Source of the DNA: Antilocapra americana
Lineage: Eukaryota; Chordata; Mammalia; Artiodactyla; Antilocapridae
Assembly (NCBI GenBank): GCA_007570785.1
Contig: ML664161.1
Coordinates: 17,795,856-17,859,855 of the forward strand
DNA length: 64,000 nucleotides
Direction of reading: 5' to 3'
Shown: positions 1-12,390 of the stretch, in pieces
How the letters are laid out: each line of letters opens with the position of its first letter
Numbering within the stretch: position 1 is the stretch's first letter
Notes under the pieces: generated by a model
Told to the model about the DNA's origin: nothing
Databases searched by the model: none
Seen by the model: only the letters and a program-made list of their open reading frames with translations
Position numbers and translations under genes: made by a program

Positions 1-194
1 CGCAGTCATGTCCGACTCTGCTACTCCATGGTCTGTGACCCACCAGGCTCCTCTGTCCAAGGGATTTTCCAGGCAAGAATACTTGAGAGGGTTGCCATTT
101 CCTTCTCCAGGGGATCTTCCTGACCCAGGGATTGAATCTCAGTCTTCCCCACTGCAGGTAGATTCTTTACCATCTGAGGCACCAGGGAAACCCT
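1..194 (-). mobile_element. Bov-tA/BOV-A-type SINE, cut by window edge
   Basis: On the minus strand this reads as the standard ruminant tRNA-derived SINE: a head like 'ccctggtgcctcagatgg', 'taaagaatctacctgcagtg', then the body with 'ggagaaggaaatggcaaccc' and 'tattcttgcctgg'. The element's 3' end lies beyond base 1, so the copy is incomplete in the window. The 68-codon frame over it is not a gene. Confidence 0.93.
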
Positions 195-409
195 CATACA
201 TAATAGTGTGCTAATAAAAATAGTACGTTAATAGAAATTACTAACAATGTTAAGTGATCTTGCCAGTTGAAGACATCAAGGGGCAAAGTTTAGGATCAAT
301 CAGCTGGTGAAGGCTAGAGCTGGGACTGGAAGTCACATTTTTTTACTGCAGAAGGCCAAATTGTCTTGGTACTGTATTATCTTTATTTGCAGCCCTCTAT
401 CTAGTGCTT

Positions 410-606
410 GGGCTTCCCAGGTGGCACTAGTCATAAAGAACCACCTGCCAATGCCCCAGACATTAATGACACGGGTTCAATCCTTGGGTAGGGAAGATTC
501 CCTGGAGAAAGACATGTACTCTTGCCTGGAGAATCCCCTGGACTGAAGAGGCTGGCAGTCTACAGTCCAAGGGTCAGACATGACTGAAGTGACTTAGCAC
601 GCATGC
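410..606 (+). mobile_element. Bov-tA/BOV-A-type SINE with target-site duplication
   Basis: Head 'ggcttcccaggtggcac', a diverged A/B-box region, 'cttgcctggagaatcccctgg', and the 3' end 'cagacatgactgaagtgac'. It is flanked by an 11-bp direct repeat, atctagtgctt, at 399-409 and 607-617. That repeat marks a full L1-assisted insertion and fixes both ends. Confidence 0.95.
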
Positions 607-679
607 ATCTAGTGCTTATTAGCTTGTGAGCTAGTCACTTACACCAGATTGCTATTATCTTGGTTTTAACTTTCACCTT

Positions 680-1130
680 GCTTCCCTTGTGGCTCTGCTG
701 GTAAAGAATCTGCCTGCACATTGAAACATGTAAATTATCATATGTGAAATGAATCGCCAGCCCAGGATTGATGCATGATACAGGGTGCTCAGGGCTGGTG
801 CACCGGGATGACCCAGAGGGATGGAATCGGGAGGGAGGTGGGAGGGGGTTCTGGAAGGGGAACACATGTATACCCATGGCAGATTCATGTCAAAGTATGG
901 CAAAATCAACAGAATAATGTAAAGAAAATAAATAAATATATTTAATAATAATAATAAAAAAAGAATCCGCCTGCAATGTGGGAGACCTGGGTTCAATCCG
1001 TTGGTTGGGAAGATCCCTTAGAGAAGGAAACGGTCTCCCCACTCCAGTATTCTCTCATGGAGAATCCCATGGACTAAGTCCATAGGGTCACAAAGAGTCA
1101 GACATGACTGAGCGATTTTCACTTTTCTTC
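680..1130 (+). mobile_element. Bov-tA/BOV-A-type SINE split by an L1 insertion
   Basis: The head lies at 680-718 (cttcccttgtggctctgctg, then taaagaatctgcctgca). The rest of the same element resumes at 960-1130 (agaatccgcctgcaatgtgg through 'gacatgactgagcgattttc'). The two parts join into one normal SINE once the 719-959 insert is removed. Confidence 0.92.
719..959 (+). mobile_element. Bovine-type L1 3' end nested in a SINE
   Basis: Recognisable 3' terminal region of the ruminant L1: 'cagggtgctcagggctggtg', 'gggatgacccagagggatgg', a G-rich 'gggagggaggtgggaggggg' block, 'acacatgtatacccatggc', and an A-rich tail of AAT repeats at about 938-959. The 16-bp duplication of SINE sequence at 703-718 and 960-975 (one mismatch) shows target-primed insertion. 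The frames on the opposite strand here are shadows. Confidence 0.93.
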
Positions 1131-1889
1131 AGTTTTAGAGGTTTTAACCTATTTCCTACTGAAATGATTAAATGTAACCAAAACACTCTAGAAGTTACCA
1201 AATGTCCATAGATTTTAATGATTCTGGGCTATTTATATACTTTACTACTACTTTTTACAGTTTTCCTTGTAGGAACAGGAAAGGGAAGTTGATTTCACCA
1301 GAAATAAGGATATCAAGACAAATAGTCCACCACAGATCTGTCAATAAAACTAAACAATAATCATGTGGTCCTCTCTTGGTGCCCAGGATTTTATCAGTGG
1401 TTCAGGTTAATGCAGAGGTTTTCTTTGCATTTTTATCTTGGCGTCTAACACATTGGCTTGTACAAATTTGGAACTCAATTGATTTGCTTTAATTTTACCC
1501 TATGCCCTTACAGTCTCTGCTTCTAGCCTGTTCTTCTGCTAGAAAAAAAGAAAAAAGAACACTTGTGCTCAAATCAGTCAAAGTAATCATTAAAAAGAGA
1601 ACTACTTCAGTGATTTTCTGAAATTGGTGAAATTATTTACACAGGGACTTATGCCTTCTTCTATACTTTAAAACTTTATGCCATGTTTTTAAGAATTTCA
1701 TTGCAAATATCCATTCTTAGTGTGAATTTTAGTTATGAGATAGTTAATTAATATCTTACAGTTACTTTTCTGAGAAATATCTTTTCTTCTTCCTAGTAAT
1801 TTATCCAAAGGAAAAATTGTGTTTTATCCTTACCAAAGATGAAGACCCTACTAAGTGAACAATGAGTTTGGTGCTTTTACCTGCATGGT
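1131..1889. other. Unique AT-rich non-coding sequence
   Basis: No repeat family, open frame or splice-bounded segment that I can support. It contains short A- and T-rich runs only. Confidence 0.6.
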
Positions 1890-2025
1890 GGCATTTAGTT
1901 CTTAAAGGGTAGGTCACATTATCCTAGTTTTGCAGATGAGCAAACAAACTCAAGGAGGTGAAATAACTTGCCATGTACCTCCCATACACCAAGATGTTAC
2001 AGAGCAAGTGGATCTGAGTCTTTTC
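1890..2025 (-). mobile_element. MIR SINE relic
   Basis: The reverse complement carries the conserved MIR core. On the plus strand this is 'attatcctagttttgcagat' then 'gagcaaacaaactcaaggag' and 'aaataacttgcc', the counterpart of the mammal-wide 'acttgcc...cctcatctgtaaaatgg' core. Strongly diverged, so ends are approximate. Confidence 0.7.
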
Positions 2026-2499
2026 ATAACATCACATTCTCTTCAGAGATGAAAATTAGTGGTGGAATAGTCATTTTATTTATCAGTCCCATAGGAACTT
2101 CTCAATGGATATAGTGTTGAATGACCAACTGCTGTCTTCATGAGATGTCTGGCTTTGTGGCCCATTTGAAAATGAATTGGACTGTTAGTTCAGAGAAAAA
2201 GCATTCAAAGGTTGTGCGTGAATTTGGAAGGAGCCTATTTCCGTATGCACTGATACAGCTAAGCAGAGCAATCTAATCAAAGTCCTACAAAATATATATT
2301 TTATTCAACAGTTCCATGATGAAACTCATTTCAACTCAGCAAATATTTTGTGTATGTGCATACAAACTTACTAGGTGTCAATACTCTCAGTGAACATTAA
2401 GGGTACTCAAAGATAAATAAGATGTGATTTCTGCCCTTCAGGATCTCAAGATCTAATGAAGAAGACTGAGGTCTATAAATACAAGGCAGGACATGGATT

Positions 2500-3690
2500 T
2501 TTTTTTCTTCTAATTCCTTCACTGGATCCTATCCTCAGTCATTTTCTTTTGTTGCTTCTTTTCTTACCCTAAGAAAATCATTTATGTTCTTTATTTCAAC
2601 CATCACATAATGACCTATGTCTCCCAGATGTTTCTCTCTTCTAGATTCCAGTTTCCCATTTAAAACTATCTTCTGGACATACCCAACTGTGTTCTTCAGA
2701 TATTTTAAATGCTATATATACAAAATGAAACCTTGCCTCTTTTTTAATATTCTCTGTTTGATTTGATGGAGTCTCTGCACATCAGTTTTCCACACTAAAA
2801 ACCTCAACTGCATGATTTCTCTCTCCATCAGTCTCCCATTCCTCCTGTTCAGTTGTTCATCAAATTCTGTGAATTTTTATCTCGTAAATATGCCTTGAAT
2901 TTGATATTTTATCTCTATTTTCATAGCTACCAGGTTTCAGTTCAGCTACATTTCATCTCTTATCTGAGCTACTACAATCATCTAACTCATCTCAGTCTTT
3001 TATTTCTTTTCCTTTAAATCCAGCCTCTATAAGTTGCCTGGTTGATCCTTCTAAAATATAGTTGCTAACATGACTTTCACTTGTCTAAAACCTTCAATGG
3101 TTCCCTCCTATCTACTAAAAGAAGTTCACATTATTATCATAGCCCTGCTAATCTGTTATTGACCTCAACCTTCCTGCCACTCTTTTTGTGCCAAGCACAT
3201 TCACTGATTTTGTTTCACTGACTACGCTGGCATGCATGGGTAAGACCATTTTTAATTCTGATTGGTCAGCATACACATCCACTAGTTGTTAAGTACTTTG
3301 AATACCATCCTTTCTTCAGTAATACTAGGCTGTTTTCCATTCCCCTGTCATGTACTTTTGAGCCCTTTGAATAGTCAGTTTTATATGGCAGGAACATTAT
3401 TCCCTTCTTCTCTACCTGGCAAATTAATATTAATTCTTCAAGATACCTGCTCAGATATCAACTCTGTAGTATCTTTCCCATTTTCCCCTATATACAGGCA
3501 GAATTTTTGTTTCCTCTGGCCTTTCAAAAACACACTGTGCATGTGTTGGTTATAACATTTATCACATTGTATTGTATCACTTACCAATTTAGGAAATACT
3601 CAAGAAAAGTTTTTAAAAATCTCTGTTGTGTAGCTTAGTATTTGGTATGCAGCGAAAACTATAATAAAACGTTTATTGACTTGATAGATG
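2500..3690 (+). mobile_element. L2-type LINE relic, 3' part
   Basis: Pyrimidine-rich, diverged sequence with L2 landmarks in order: 'aaaaccttcaatggttccct', 'gccctgctaatctg', 'ccttcctgccactcttt', 'atacctgctcagatatcaac', and an end with 'ttatcacattgtattgtatc' and 'ggaaatactcaagaaa'. The left half (2500-3050) is the less certain part. The 89-codon frame at 3286-3555 lies inside it and is not host protein. Confidence 0.65.
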
Positions 3691-4500
3691 AATCTAGAAA
3701 CATTTAACAAAGTGGGATTCAAGTTTTATTTTGAATATGAAAGAGATTAGGGAGTGGTGTTTTTCAAATTTTGTTTCAGCAGGGCCTCTCTCATTAGCAC
3801 TATGCTATGATAGTGGAAGATGGGGAGCCTGTGGGTGACCACGGTCCAAGAAGGGTCAGATGAATAAAGCTCTGTCTAAGTTTAGGAGAGTGCAGAGTTG
3901 GAAATAAAGATGAGATTCACTTTGGAGGCAGAATTGGCAAGATTTTGTAACCGATAAAGTATAAGGTTAAAGGGAGAGAGATTAACAATAATTACAGTAT
4001 TTCAAAATTGAGGGATTAAGAGACCAGACATGGCCCATCACAGGAGGCTTTTTGGAGTTTGTTTGAGTTAAATAAAGCAGAAGAACATAGATGCTGACAG
4101 TTATAGACTCATCTTTTCACCCTACGAGCCCCGATTATAAGGCTTACTTCACATATTTTCTATGTTTATCTTAGTTTCCAGTACAAAACTCACTTCAGAA
4201 GCAGTGCTGATAATCATTTCTAATCACTATTGTGTAGACTTGATGAAGATAATTCAACTCATATATCCAGTTAAGAATTTTTTTTTCTGGATTAGGGAAA
4301 TATAAGATCCATCTCAAACATACTTATTGCCAAAGGTTTTGTTTCATATATTGGAAAATACATTATTTTCATATCATTTGCTATACCAATGCATTATTAA
4401 CTTAGAGCACAAGAGAAAAGAACAAATCTCATTCAGTTAACAGGGTACAGAGTGTCTGTGCTGTCAGATATGGTAACTGCTAGCCATACATGGTGGTATA
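3691..4500. other. Non-coding sequence, possible faint L2 remnant
   Basis: Part of 3760-4080 is purine-rich and weakly resembles reversed L2, but not enough to call. The rest is unique AT-rich sequence without a gene. Confidence 0.4.
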
Positions 4501-4640
4501 CGTGTGTTAGTTCCTCAGTCATGTCCAACTATTTGTGACCTCAAGGACTGTAGCCCGCCAGGGTCATCTGTCTATGGGATTCTCCAGGCAAGAATACTGG
4601 AGTAGGTTGCATGTCCTTCTCCAGGGGATCTTTCCAACAT
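4501..4640 (-). mobile_element. Bov-tA/BOV-A-type SINE, 3' half only
   Basis: 'cctcagtcatgtccaactat', 'tctccaggcaagaatactgg' and 'ccttctccaggggatcttt' are the reverse complement of the SINE's 3' two thirds. The tRNA-like head is missing, so the copy is 5'-truncated. Confidence 0.88.
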
Positions 4641-5449
4641 TTCAAGTATTCTTTATATGGCTATGGATAATTTGAAATGTGATTAGTTTAAACTGAGGTG
4701 TAAAATGTACATTAGATCTTGAAGACAGTACAAAATGAAATATCATCAAATTTCTCAATTATTTGTTATAGTCATTACATGTTGAAATGATACTACTTTG
4801 GATATATTGGTTATATGAAGTGTATTATCAAAATCAATTCCACCTGTTTCTCTTTATTTTTATAATGTGGCTACTAGAACATTTAGAATGACATACAATG
4901 TTCGCATTATATTTCTATATTTCTATTGGGTGGTGCTGGAATATTTTTCTTACTCAAAAAACCAGCCAACAGATATTTAGTTTCTAGTGTACAGATGGTT
5001 ATGGTATGTACTAAAGGCTTTAAAGTTAGCTGAGGAGTTGCAATTGCGTAAATGATGTATATTTAGAGCTTGATAACATTTTGATCAATATACAGGATAT
5101 TAGTTAGAAAAGTAGATTGAAATGTCTGTGGATTTGCTTTGTCCCTCTTTAAATGTTAATTTTATTCTCTTACACTTTGTCTCCAATATCTTATTTAGTG
5201 ATTTGTAAGGAACCACTCATTTTCTGTGGGACTTTGATTTACAAGGTCTTAGACCCCTTGGGCTAGTAGAAAAGAATTAGCTCATAGCCACATATGGTGG
5301 CCAGTATGCAGAGCCCTGGAATATATTCACTGTGCTTAATTCTCAAACTATACTCAACATATCTTATTCATTTTCTGAAGCATCAGAAGAGATATGCCAG
5401 TGTCATGGGCTTTGGGGTCATCCATAATACTACCTGCTAGCCATGGTAC

Positions 5450-5491
5450 AGAAGAAGAAGAAGGAGGAGGGAGAAGTGGAGAGAGAAGGAG
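5450..5491 (+). repeat. Purine (GAA/GGA)-rich low-complexity tract
   Basis: About 40 bases with almost only A and G on the plus strand: GAA and GGA triplets, then a GAGA run. Confidence 0.9.
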
Positions 5492-6116
5492 ATTATATGC
5501 AGTTTATAAATATTGGAATTTTAGATAGAAAAGAATTCAGTTTGTGTTGAAGGCCTTAGTGATAGTGTATTTGCCCTACCCTTCCAGATAAAACATGTGA
5601 ATGTGTGTCATTGTATAAAAACAACTTTTTTAAAGCAAAATTACTTACTATTGGCCAGTATCTTAATTTTTACTTTCTGAGCAAGGAATTTAGTTTTCCA
5701 TGCCTTGGTTCCTTCACCTTTAAAAATGGAAGAGATTTTTATGCTTTTGTGTTTTGTTTTTATGGAAATGAGAAGTAAATGCTTTATATTTTTAAAAAGC
5801 TAAATTTCTAATTATAATGGAAAGTGCTTCAATGCTACAACAATGTACTGAATAGACTAAAGTGGCAGAAATGAAGTAATACAGAAGATGCAAAATATTC
5901 TTTGAAAATGGCGACTTCGTTTTAGCTGAGTGTTTCACTAGGTTAGAGTAATGTTGATGGAAATAAATAAATAGCTGAAAACCATTTATGAATACCAAGA
6001 TACGAATGCAGTTTAGCTTTGCAGTTCTCAATTAAGAGCCTATGTGGGAACATTTCTTATTTAAAAAGGGCTGCCTGAATTGAGGTTATGTTCAGTTGCC
6101 GAAGTACCAGTCTGGA

Positions 6117-6141
6117 TGTGTGTGTGTGTGTGTGTGTGTGT
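6117..6141 (+). repeat. (TG)n microsatellite
   Basis: About twelve uninterrupted TG units. Confidence 0.97.
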
Positions 6142-7002
6142 TTTAAATTTTGATTACTAAAGAGGATTTTATTTCCTTTTTAAAAAGAAAATTTGCATCC
6201 CTTACTGAATAGCCCACATCGTGGACTAAAATGCTGTAAAAGTATGCACAAGCAATGAAAAACCAGGAAAATAGCTAAATTTTCAATGAGTAGTGCTCAT
6301 TTCATGTGTAAAGAATTGCATTATTCAAGGCTAGACTGCATATTCAAATACGACTTATGCATTTTCCTGAAACATTGTTAACATTTTGTTGACTCTGAAT
6401 AAGTGTTAATAATACACAGATTGTACCTGTATATTCTGGCCGCATAATATGCCAAATGTACCAATGTTTCTATGCATTTGGAGTGTTTCTGAGTCAGTAT
6501 TAAAATATATGCTACTAACATCACTGTCTACTCTGTCTCAAAACATCTATCGCGATGGCATTGTTTCTTTATATAACTTACATTCTTTGAAGTATCAATG
6601 ACACTTAAACATTTTGGTTTTTACTTAAAGCCTTACAATAAAAGGAATTAAGCCATTAAAAAAAAAATAGAAGCAGCTTACTCACTGAAGCAAAAATACA
6701 TGAGGTTCTGTCTGTTAGGCTAAGCCCTCACAGGATTAACGAAGTAGACAGGTCTGCAAATCTGGAGGAACTGCATTGGTAGCTAAAATAACTGAGAGAT
6801 TCATCATTCTTCAGCTTCCAAACCATGTCTATGTATTGCGCTAAGTGTTCAGTCATTGATTCAATAATTATTAAGTTCCTATTATAGGTCAGGTTTGAAC
6901 AAATAAAACTTGATTGCTGGCTTCATGGCACTTCCTATCTAGTGTATGGGAGATGAGAGTTGACAAATAGTGGCTAGGTAATTGTGCAAATAAATATGGC
7001 AA

Positions 7003-7200
7003 TAAGAAGCAATGGCTAAGAACACACACTCTGGACCCAGACATGGGTTGAGTCCTGACTCCACCACTTTGTAGCTGTGGAATCTTGGGCAAGTGATCTA
7101 ATATCTCCATTCCTCCTCATCTTCCTCCACAAGGTTGCTGTGAGGTTTTGGTTGGATTGTCTATTAGCCTGGCCCATCATAAATGCATTATATTTGTATT
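7003..7200 (+). mobile_element. MIR SINE relic
   Basis: 'caatggctaagaacacacac' and 'tctggacccagacatgggtt' match the MIR head. 'ctgactccaccactttgtag' then 'ctgtggaatcttgggcaagt' is the diagnostic core. The tail region has 'aggttgctgtgaggttt'. Confidence 0.82.
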
Positions 7201-7279
7201 CTTCTTCTTTTCTTAAACTGTAATAAGGGCTATGAGGGTATGTAATAACACCAGTGATCTATTCTGGAGCTGGCAGTAG

Positions 7280-7550
7280 GGGTCAGAGGAAGCCTTCCTA
7301 AGGAAAAATTGTTTGAATTGCGATCTGCAGAACGGAAAGGACTTCAGTAGATTGAAGGGATCAGAGGTAAAGAAAGTGGGGTTGAAGTTGTAAAAGAACT
7401 TTCCAAGCAGAGGGAAAAACATGTGCAAACACTCTGAGACAGGAGGGAATATGCCTCCTTCAGGGCCCCAAAGTAGCCTTAAGTGGCTGGGGTGCAGGGA
7501 GAGAGGAGGAACGCTGAGGTGGTACTGACTGCTCACTGCAGGAACCTGAG
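7280..7550 (-). mobile_element. L2 LINE relic
   Basis: The plus strand reads as reversed L2: 'gaggaagccttcctaagg', 'actttccaagcagagggaaa', 'acatgtgcaaacactctgag', 'ggctggggtgcagggagaga'. The long minus-strand frame at 7213-7674 overlaps it and is a chance frame. Confidence 0.6.
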
Positions 7551-10500
7551 CTTCCTTAGACTGTTTGTTTTTTTTTACAGCTTTGCTTTCTCTCATCCAT
7601 TCCCACCACTCACTCCCTCCAAGCAAAAGATAGAGGAACAAATAGTTCTTTGTGCTTCCTCTGCTCAGCCTCACAAATAAAAATAATTCACAAGTGGCTC
7701 TACATATATAACCAAAAATACAACATTGTGTCTAAATATTAGATGTAAATTAAATTGCTTCTTGGTGTTCAACTTATCTTTTTATATCCATTATAATCCT
7801 CTATTTATGTTTATGCTCCACAGCTGGAGAGCTGCAACTAGCTGTGGAAAAAAAATTGTAATACTCCATACAAAAGAAGTGGGGTGGATGGGTACTAATT
7901 AAACCTAAGTAGTAAGAGACTTAAGGAAAAAGAGATTTCTGTATCTCTCTTAATGGGATGAATGTCATGTTCCAGTTCCTACTTTATGTAAAATCCATTA
8001 TACAATATGTAAAATAATTCTCCAAATCTTGATTTCCTCAATTGAAAATGACCCTGAGCAAAAACTATAAGTAGAGGAAGGTTTGAATTTCTTGATCTTT
8101 GCACTCTTTTGTTCTCTCCGAACGTGATGTCTTAAATCAGCAGAATAATTTAGGAATGGTAGATATTGAAACAACTAATTTTTCTTTTCTGTAATCTGCA
8201 TAGACTTCAAAATGCCTACAAAGCACAAAGTGCCAGTTCATATAATTTGTTGGCAAGGATAAAAAGAAGAAAGGAAATTATTTCCTAAGCGTGTGAATCA
8301 GCCCAGCTTTAACAGATATTTTTCTGTCATGTGCAGCCTGAGGGCTTATGCCTATCTGAGCTTTATTTGACAATTACCACTTGCCAGCATAATTAAATGA
8401 TAATTTATAAATACTAAGAAAGCATAATGGGGAAGAGCAAATAGGTGCTTATCAGGGCATTGAATAAAGTTGATCTGCTTCAGTGGCAATTTTCATCTCT
8501 TATCTTGGTTGTTAACTGGTCTCACTTTTGTCTGTGTTTTGTTTAGGTTTGATATTTGTTAGGGTGATATTATCTACCTACATATACACATTTTCCTTCC
8601 ATACAGAATTCTAGTATTTCTTTTATTGTTCATTTTGAAGCCAATGTATTTATGAAATATTGCTTGTATTTTAATTCATCGCATAGATTTAGCACCTAGA
8701 ATTTCACATATTTCCAGAGAAACCCTAAACAAATTAGTAATTTTTCTGTTTACTCTCCCCTCACCTTTTTTTTTTTTTTTTTTAGTGACTAAGTTCTTTT
8801 CTGTGTTGCATCTGTGATTTTCTTTAATCGGTTTTTTAATCACCTGGGCTTTGCAGTTAATTACATTCCACAGAGTCTCTTCATCTATCTCCTAGAATGC
8901 TGGCAGATTTTTTGTAGGTAAGAGTGAAAGCCCACATGTAAGCCAGGACTGGCGAGAACGGCTTCCTAACCTTGCAGTGATAAGAGTGATACTTGATATG
9001 CAGCACAGAAATGTTGCTGTGTTCCTACTGAATACAGAAATTGCCCAAAGAATTCTGTAGCACGGTGGACGGCTTTTGTCCCATCAGTGTCTCTTCTCAA
9101 GGTTCCTTACCTATTATAAATATTAGGGCAGTCTCTGCAGAAGCTATTGTGGGGCCATGGACAGAAACATAGATTTGTCCTGGGTGACCTACATAAAGCA
9201 GTGCAAGAGCAGTCCTCTATGTGAAAGGCAACAAATCAGTAGAATGGCAAATAGATATACATACTGAATTTACACACTTTTAGAAAAGCATGTTTGAAGA
9301 AGTCAACAGGGTGGGGAAAAGCAAGATATTGTTAGTGGGTCGCAAAGAGCCTGAAGTCTTTTTTTTTTTTTTGACATCATGAAATTAAATAATTTTAGCA
9401 ACTGCTCATTAGAGTTGTGGTGATTTGAGTGAAGGGTGTGAGGTTGGCTTATCAGAGAAACAACAAAATAAAAGGCTTTGGTGTTTAAAGTTGTCAATTC
9501 CTTGAATTATTCAGCATTTTGTCCTTATAAATAGCAATTATTTGCCTTTTTAGCACTGAAAAATTATCCTTCATATTCAAATATTTAAATATACAGAGCC
9601 ATCATTGGGGGGAAAAATCCTAATGTCAGAACAGATTTTTTATACAAGAAATAATTTGAAAGTGGTGGATTAGTTTCCACCTTTTGAAACACAGTGCTTT
9701 CTATAATCTTCAAACATTATTTGGGATAATGGAAGCCATCATCCTGGTTCTCAAATGTTAGCACTTCCATTAGAATTTGCAGCTACCTCTTATTTTTTAT
9801 ATTAAAATACAAGGCTTAAAAGGTATTATCTTACTAAAGGGGGGCAATTGAAGAGATGATTTGATTGAATAAAGGAAAAAGCTGTACAGGCCTTTTAAGA
9901 TCAAGGATGTATTGATGGAAAGCTATCATTAGAGACAATTAATGTTCTCCAAGGGAAGAAATTGATTATGGACAAAGATGGACCCTAAGGAGCAGATATG
10001 TCTTAATGCTCTAAGGCCTTAAGGATTATGCATTTCATTCACAGCATCTGTATTTTAACCCTTTGTAGTGACTGAATACTAGCTTATTCTTGCAGAATGG
10101 CATGAATTAAATTTTTTTTAAAAGACTATATCTTGTAAAAGATGTGATTGGCATTTGATTCTTTAAATAATAATAAAATAAATTTGTAGCATCACTTCTC
10201 TATATTGCCCTTCAGAGTAGATCTAGACATAAATACATATAATAGAAGGAATGAAATTAGATAGAGATGGCCATTCTTCAACATTATGGAAGTATGGTAA
10301 TGCCCCGTAATTGCACTAAAGATGTGCTTTCATATGGAACCCCTGAACTTCAGCTGCATTTATGTTTCCAAATAATATATCCTTTAACTTTGCTTGTCCT
10401 TTCTATAGATCTTATACAAAGCATTCATCATGTTTTTAGCCAGTCCCTCGCAGCCGTGGATCACAATTGGGTACTTAATAAGGTGGCAACCCCACTGGGA

Positions 10501-10857
10501 ACATTTCATATAATTATTCTTAGCAGAAAGAAGATTGTTATGGCTTTTTTTCCCTTTTTGAGTTTGGCAAAATTCCAAGTGATTCAGTTTGGGCTCCTAA
10601 AAACCATTTTTATACTGTTGGTGAATTATACTTCGTGTGTACTCTGTATCCTTACTTCCCAGTAGAATGCTGCATTGCAGGCCAGCAGAGTCAGTTTAAT
10701 TGTACAGCTGGTCTTCTTGAATCTGTGACCACACCAGAACAAGTGATTGATAAAAGCTGCTTTTTGGCCACAAATTTCAGAAGGTGTCGATCTGAGCATG
10801 GAACAGTTTTTAGAAATCAGTTTCTCTCAAGACTTCAGAGCACTCTCTATGTATTAT
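7551..10857. other. Unique AT-rich non-coding block
   Basis: No gene or recognisable transposon. It contains an 18-T run at about 8767-8785 and a T run at about 9359-9372. The segment 8280-8520 is free of repeats and rich in TAAT-type motifs. The 132-codon frame at 10267-10665 has no domain, signal or splice context and looks random. Confidence 0.55.
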
Positions 10858-10858
10858 T

Positions 10859-11040
10859 CAGCTGTGCTTAGTCGCTCAGTTGTGTTCGACTCTTTGCCAG
10901 GCTCTTCTGTCCGTGGGGATTCTCCAGGCAAGAATACTTGAGTGGGTCACCATGCCCTCCTCCAGAGGATCATTCCCCACCCAGGAATCAAACCCAGATC
11001 TCCCACATTGCAGGTAAATTCTTTACCATCTGAGTCACAA
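10859..11040 (-). mobile_element. Bov-tA/BOV-A-type SINE
   Basis: 'tagtcgctcagttgtgttcg', 'ctccaggcaagaatacttga', 'aggtaaattctttaccatct' and 'gagtcac' are the reverse complement of the SINE from 3' end to head. A short internal deletion removes the 'ccccatggactgtagc' part after 'ctctttg'. Confidence 0.92.
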
Positions 11041-11140
11041 TACAGTATGGTTATTGCTAAATATTAGGAGACGCTAACTCATAGTAGTAAATAGCTTATC
11101 CAGAGAGCTCTATGATTTTAAGTATCAGTTAAGGGAAGGG

Positions 11141-11357
11141 CAGGTTTCCCTAATGATTCAGACAGTAAAGAGTTTGCCTGTAATGCAGAAGACCTGGTTT
11201 AGATCCCTAGGTCCGGAAGATCCTCTGGAGAAGGAAATGGCAAACCACTCCAGTGTTCTTGTCTGGAGAATCCCATGGACAGGGCCTCCTGGTAGGCTAC
11301 AGTCCATGGGGTTGCACTGAGTCAGACACAACTGAACAACTAACACCTTCACTTCAC
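11141..11357 (+). mobile_element. Bov-tA/BOV-A-type SINE with target-site duplication
   Basis: Head 'ggtttccctaatgattcaga', then 'gcctgtaatgcagaagacc', 'ggagaaggaaatggcaaacc' and the end 'cagacacaactgaacaac'. Flanked by a 10-bp direct repeat, aagggaaggg, at 11131-11140 and 11358-11367. Confidence 0.95.
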
Positions 11358-11367
11358 AAGGGAAGGG

Positions 11368-12390
11368 AGGTTAGACCCTGGTTTCCAACTTTGGGCTTAC
11401 TGAGTTTAGAAATAACTTACATAGTTAGCTCATATCATTAAAACTGTTTAAATTCTGATGTTTAAAGGTATATCTTGATGCTCTTGGACCATAAAGGTGA
11501 TGATACACTTCACTGATCACTAAGTGAAATTTTTGAAAATTTTCAGACAAATTATTTTAAAGAATAGTGGGTGAATATACATGATACGTTCTGTTGTGGT
11601 GCAGCTGGATTATGGGTTTAAGTCTCCCAGCTTCTATTGCCAGCTAATGTCCCTGAGCACTCAATACTTATACCAACTCAAGTGCATACATTTGGTGACT
11701 ATGTGAGTGGCTGTAAGTGGCTTTTTCTGGTAAGACAAGCACATGTGAGAAGATAGTCTCCTATATGGTTCCTCTTAACAACAACAAATAGAGTACAGAA
11801 CATTAATTACCCAAAGGTCTAAATTAAAGAAAGATTATGGCTTATTTTTTATATAATTCTGATTTTAAAAAAAGAAAAATGTAATTTTTTTATAATTTAC
11901 ATAATTTCCATTGACCACATTGGGCTGATGAGAAGTGGCGTTATATTATCTTTTAGAAGTCCCTTATGTGGTTTATGAAATGAGTGAGAAGTAGGAACTC
12001 CAAACCAACTAAATATCTACGAAGTTTTGAATTTGAGTGCCTGAGGAGATTGTGGTACCACAGAAAAATCAGTGAGGGAAGCTAGGGTGAGGCATATTGC
12101 TTTTGAGTGTCTGGTCAAATCCAAGTAGAGATGCTCAGCATGAAATTGAAAAGTTTAGGAAAGAGGTCAAAGTTTAGAATACTGGTTTGGAGATTTAATA
12201 AAGAATCAAAATGGTAAGAGGAAGAACAGGATAATGCTGTGAGGAAAACAAAAAAGAAAGAAAGAAACTTTTAGGGAGAGGGTAGTTAGGTGCCATTAAT
12301 GAACCAGGGAGTACCAGTGAGAATGAGAACCTAGAAGAAGGCCATTGTGTTTGACCATTGATAGCTCATTAGTATGCTGAGAAGTTAGAT
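11368..12390. other. Non-coding sequence, no clear repeat
   Basis: AT-rich. Its right part (about 12060-12330) is purine-rich and may be a worn reversed L2, but no landmark is firm. No gene seen. Confidence 0.45.

Larger units (their letters stand above)
4641..6990. other. Unique AT-rich non-coding block
   Basis: No gene is supported. It holds a purine-only tract at 5453-5491, a GT microsatellite at 6117-6141, and at about 6860-6960 a faint old interspersed-repeat-like stretch ('cctattataggtcaggtttg') that I cannot assign. Confidence 0.55.

Noticed and set aside
1..194. tRNA-like gene in the SINE heads here and elsewhere
   Set aside because: The heads are tRNA-derived SINE promoters with worn boxes and no cloverleaf; not functional tRNA genes.
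7213..7674. 153-codon minus-strand frame
   Set aside because: It lies across a reversed L2 relic and unique flank, so it is not a gene.
8896..8917. 22-nt segment between an acceptor-like 'ctatctcctag' and 'gtaaga'
   Set aside because: Length is not a multiple of three and the donor is weak; most likely chance.
10267..10665. 132-codon plus-strand frame
   Set aside because: AT-rich composition typical of random frames, an opposing overlapping frame, and no recognisable motif.
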